DNA from: Propionispora sp. 2/2-37
GTDB lineage: Bacteria > Bacillota > Negativicutes > Propionisporales > Propionisporaceae
Assembly (NCBI RefSeq): GCF_001298735.1
Contig: NZ_CYSP01000025.1
Coordinates: 1 to 36,368 of the forward strand
Direction of reading: 5' to 3'
Length of the DNA stretch: 36,368 nt
Positions 34,183 through 36,368 of this stretch are shown in pieces (the first letter of the stretch is position 1; each line of letters begins with the position of its first letter). A model generated the notes under the pieces. The model searched no databases, was not told the origin of the DNA, and was given only the letters and a program-made list of their open reading frames with translations. Position numbers and translations under genes: made by a program.

Positions 34183-34241
34183 ATTATAACATATTATTAT
34201 TTTTTATCAAAGAATTAGTATCAATTTTTATCAAAGAATTA
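34183..34241 (-). promoter_or_regulatory. Encapsulin promoter with 17-bp direct repeats
   Basis: Minus strand TTGATA (34205-34210), 16-bp spacer, TATAAT (34183-34188). Two exact copies of TTTTTATCAAAGAATTA (plus strand, 34201-34217 and 34225-34241), 24 bp apart, cover and precede the -35. They look like binding sites for a regulator acting at or above the -35. The leader contains a CCCGCTC/GAGCGGG hairpin (34104-34132) before the cargo gene. Confidence 0.7.
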
Positions 34242-34342
34242 ATATCGGTAAGATTATTTTTGTTAAGGTGGGACAGGTTTAAAATCTGCAGGTTTTCCCG
34301 GGAATATACTAAAAAAGAATGGATAACTTAGACCGGGAGGTT

Positions 34343-34371
34343 TTGACTTATTATTTTCTTTACAATAAAAT
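34343..34371 (+). promoter_or_regulatory. Promoter of the PrpR-type regulator gene
   Basis: TTGACT (34343-34348), 17-bp spacer, TAAAAT (34366-34371), 58 bp before the ATG. It is a housekeeping-type promoter, divergent from the encapsulin promoter. Nothing else is seen in 34242-34342. Confidence 0.6.
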
Positions 34372-34428
34372 AATGATAAATATTCTGAAGAGTTGGAAAA
34401 TGCTTATGGGTGTCAGGAGAGATGAAGT

Positions 34429-36333
34429 ATGAGCGCGAGAATTTTACTGGTTGCACCTTATGTGAGTCTGGCAAATCTGGCACAGGAAGTGGTGGTGGAG
34501 CGTTTTTTTGATTCTGCGCAGCTGATAAAAGTTGTAACAGGCAATTTGCACGAATGCCTTCATGCCGTCCGGCAGGCGGTGGAGGACGGGGTTGAGGTTA
34601 TTGTCAGCCGCGGCGGTACGGCCACTTTGATTGAGAAGCATGTGAACATCCCTATTGTGCCTATCCAGGTTACGGTGATGGATGTGTTGCGTGCCTTAAG
34701 GAAACATGGTGAATATCCGGAAAAAATCGGCATTGCCGGCTTTGAAAATGTCATTTACGGCTGTGAGGATTTAGGCAGCCTGTTAGGCAGCACGTTTGTG
34801 GAAATAGCAATAAGCAATGAAGCGGAAGCTGCTGAAAAAATCGCTGCTGCCGTGCATCAGGGAGTAAGGCTCATCATTGGCGATGCAATATCTGTCAAGC
34901 TGGCATCCCGCCTGGGCATTCAGGGAGCTTTGATTCAATCGGGAAAAGAAGCACTGTACAAGGCCATCCGCGAAGCCGGATTAATTGCCCGGGTCCGGCG
35001 TGAGGAACAGGAAAAGGCCGAACTGTTGTATACTATGGTGGCTGCCTCAGCCGAAGGTATTATTGCGACCGATATCCGGAATAAAATTACCATTTTCAAT
35101 CCCATGGCGGAAAAGCTGTTTCAAGTATCCCATTTAGAGGCAGTCGGCAGGCCGCTGCAAGCCGTTGTCCCGCAGTTGAAGCTGCCGGATTTTGACGGAC
35201 CTGACGAGCAAATGGCGGATGTGCAGCATATTGGCGATAAGGCGCTGATGGTAAGATGCAATCGAATCATGGTGAAAGAGGAAGCGGTTGGTACGATTTA
35301 TAATGTGCAACATGTATCGCAGCTGCAGCAACTGGAGCAAAATGTCCGTAAAAAAATGCATGCTAAAGGTCTGGTAGCCCGCATCAAAATGACGGATATG
35401 GTTGGTTCATCGGCAAGCTGCCAGGCCTTAAAACGCAAGGCTGCCAAGTACGCCTTGACACAATCGACCATTTTGGTTACCGGGGAATCGGGAACAGGTA
35501 AGGAAATGGTGGTACAGAGCATTCACAATATGAGTACCAGGGCCGACGGACCTTTTGTTGCCGTCAACTGTGCGGCGCTGCCCGAAACACTGCTGGAAAG
35601 TGAATTGTTCGGTTATGAGGAGGGCGCCTTCACCGGGGCCAAAAAGGGGGGACGGCAGGGTTTATTTGAGCTGGCGCATAATGGTACGCTCTTTTTGGAT
35701 GAAATAGGCGAAATGCCTCTGGGGCTGCAGGCAAGACTGCTGCGGGTGCTGCAGGAAAAATCCGTCATGCATCTGGGCGGGGACAGCGTGATTCCGGTGG
35801 ATGTACGCATTATTGCCGCGACCAATCAAAACCTGGCACAACTCATGGGAGAAAAGAAGTTCCGGGAGGATCTGTACTACCGGCTTAATATACTGCGCAT
35901 CCATATGCCGGCTTTGCGGGAACGCGTGGAAGATATCCCGCTTATTGCCAAACAAATGATCAAAAAAATGCAGTCCGTCAATGCAAAGGTTACCGGCCTG
36001 GATTTGGCTGCCGGGCAGTACTTGGAGCAATGCCGCTGGCCGGGAAATATCAGGCAACTGGCAAATACGATAGAGCGGGCCATGCTTTTGAGCAACGGTC
36101 CGTCCATTACTAAACAGGATATAATCGAAGCTTATGACGAGGGGGAAATAATCGGGGAGCTAAACGGAAATAACGCTGCGGAACAGGGAAGCTTAGCTGC
36201 TGCGGAACAGAATACGCTGCTGCGCGTGTTGATGGAGGAGAAATACAATTACAGCCGTGCGGCAGCAAGACTGGGTATTCATCGCACAACACTGTGGCGG
36301 AAGTTGAATGCGAAAACAACAGTGAAACAATAG
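34429..36333 (+). CDS. PrpR-type sigma-54-dependent transcriptional activator
   Basis: A 634-residue enhancer-binding protein. Residues 1-190 are a PrpR N-terminal sensing domain ([20 protein letters not shown], then a periplasmic-binding-like half). Residues about 200-310 are a PAS domain ([20 protein letters not shown]). Residues about 325-560 are the AAA+ domain, with Walker A GESGTGKE near 352, the sigma-54-contacting GAFTGA near 399, and [10 protein letters not shown]. Residues about 590-630 form a Fis-type helix-turn-helix ([21 protein letters not shown]). Such regulators usually sense an organic acid or related metabolite and activate an adjacent catabolic operon, here to the right of the window. 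Whether it also serves the two sigma-54 promoters in the window is open. Confidence 0.93.
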   Translation: MSARILLVAPYVSLANLAQEVVVERFFDSAQLIKVVTGNLHECLHAVRQAVEDGVEVIVSRGGTATLIEKHVNIPIVPIQVTVMDVLRALRKHGEYPEKIGIAGFENVIYGCEDLGSLLGSTFVEIAISNEAEAAEKIAAAVHQGVRLIIGDAISVKLASRLGIQGALIQSGKEALYKAIREAGLIARVRREEQEKAELLYTMVAASAEGIIATDIRNKITIFNPMAEKLFQVSHLEAVGRPLQAVVPQLKLPDFDGPDEQMADVQHIGDKALMVRCNRIMVKEEAVGTIYNVQHVSQLQQLEQNVRKKMHAKGLVARIKMTDMVGSSASCQALKRKAAKYALTQSTILVTGESGTGKEMVVQSIHNMSTRADGPFVAVNCAALPETLLESELFGYEEGAFTGAKKGGRQGLFELAHNGTLFLDEIGEMPLGLQARLLRVLQEKSVMHLGGDSVIPVDVRIIAATNQNLAQLMGEKKFREDLYYRLNILRIHMPALRERVEDIPLIAKQMIKKMQSVNAKVTGLDLAAGQYLEQCRWPGNIRQLANTIERAMLLSNGPSITKQDIIEAYDEGEIIGELNGNNAAEQGSLAAAEQNTLLRVLMEEKYNYSRAAARLGIHRTTLWRKLNAKTTVKQ

Positions 36334-36343
36334 TGTTGCATAA

Positions 36344-36368
36344 AATACGTTGCATTTTGCAACGTATT
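36344..36368. promoter_or_regulatory. Perfect palindrome, candidate activator site
   Basis: AATACGTTGCA (36344-36354) and its exact complement (36358-36368) separated by TTT, ten bases after the regulator stop and touching the window end. GTTGCA/TGCAAC half-sites are typical of enhancer-binding-protein sites. An intrinsic terminator is the alternative, but any T-run would lie outside the window. Confidence 0.5.

Noticed and set aside
34429..36333. The sigma-54 activator as AnfA
   Set aside because: Its N-terminal domain is of the PrpR type, not a GAF domain, and it lies 13 kb from anfHDGK next to a likely target site of its own.

Overview
The window most likely comes from a diderm, anaerobic Firmicute of the Negativicutes (Sporomusaceae-like). 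A TonB-dependent outer-membrane receptor with a classic signal peptide and C-terminal Phe sits among genes of clear Firmicute style (strong AAGGAGG ribosome binding sites, YcxB, YmaF and HxlR proteins, a RAYT element). Oxygen-sensitive chemistry dominates: radical SAM heme breakdown, Fe-only nitrogenase, ferredoxin-nitroreductase. The genus is inference; no rRNA is present.

Region 1 (1-2068): a small unknown minus-strand gene (274-552) behind a sigma-54 type promoter, a YcxB-like membrane protein, and two copies (one broken) of a minus-strand structured RNA family. Region 2 (1863-11619): an iron-controlled heme acquisition and anaerobic heme-degradation cluster. It has a Fur box, two paralogous substrate-binding proteins (one with a Com-like zinc ribbon in place of a signal peptide), a FecCD permease and ATPase, a second ABC pair (ATPase plus ABC-2 permease), a flavodoxin, a ChuW/HutW/HmuW-type radical SAM enzyme and a TonB-dependent receptor. 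Both binding-protein genes are preceded by the same terminator-like leader hairpin. Region 3 (11620-14550): the best copy of the minus-strand RNA family with an IS-end-like hairpin inside it, an unassigned plus-strand RNA of about 370 nt, a hypothetical protein, KduD and a His-rich YmaF protein. Region 4 (14551-15447): a RAYT (IS200-like) element.

Region 5 (15448-23505) is the centrepiece: anfH-anfD-anfG-anfK, encoding the Fe-only nitrogenase. It is preceded by 1.1 kb of non-coding DNA with four copies of an RNA hairpin carrying an identical CCACGAA loop. Three copies have a second hairpin whose loop can pair with that loop. Two very long perfect hairpins are interspersed. Downstream are a class I glutamine amidotransferase, a flavin-binding PPOX protein and a NifB without the NifX domain, a plausible cofactor source for the nitrogenase. 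I found no anfO, vnf or other nif gene here.

Region 6 (23648-29470): a second Fur box drives a single-module NRPS (C-A-T-TE) whose adenylation pocket reads as threonine-specific, translationally coupled to a DHA2-family exporter; this looks like part of a catecholate-type siderophore pathway whose aryl-acid genes lie elsewhere. Region 7 (29467-31310): a divergent HxlR regulator and ferredoxin-nitroreductase, then two decayed gene remnants. Region 8 (31331-36368): an acyltransferase-3 gene behind a second copy of the sigma-54 promoter element of region 1; an encapsulin plus encapsulated-ferritin operon on the minus strand; and a PrpR-type sigma-54 activator followed by a perfect palindrome at the window edge.

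The common theme is iron: scavenging (heme, siderophore), storage (encapsulin/EncFtn) and heavy use (Fe-only nitrogenase), with much regulation apparently at the RNA level. Promoter, RNA-fold and specificity statements come from reading the sequence by eye, without any search or folding program.
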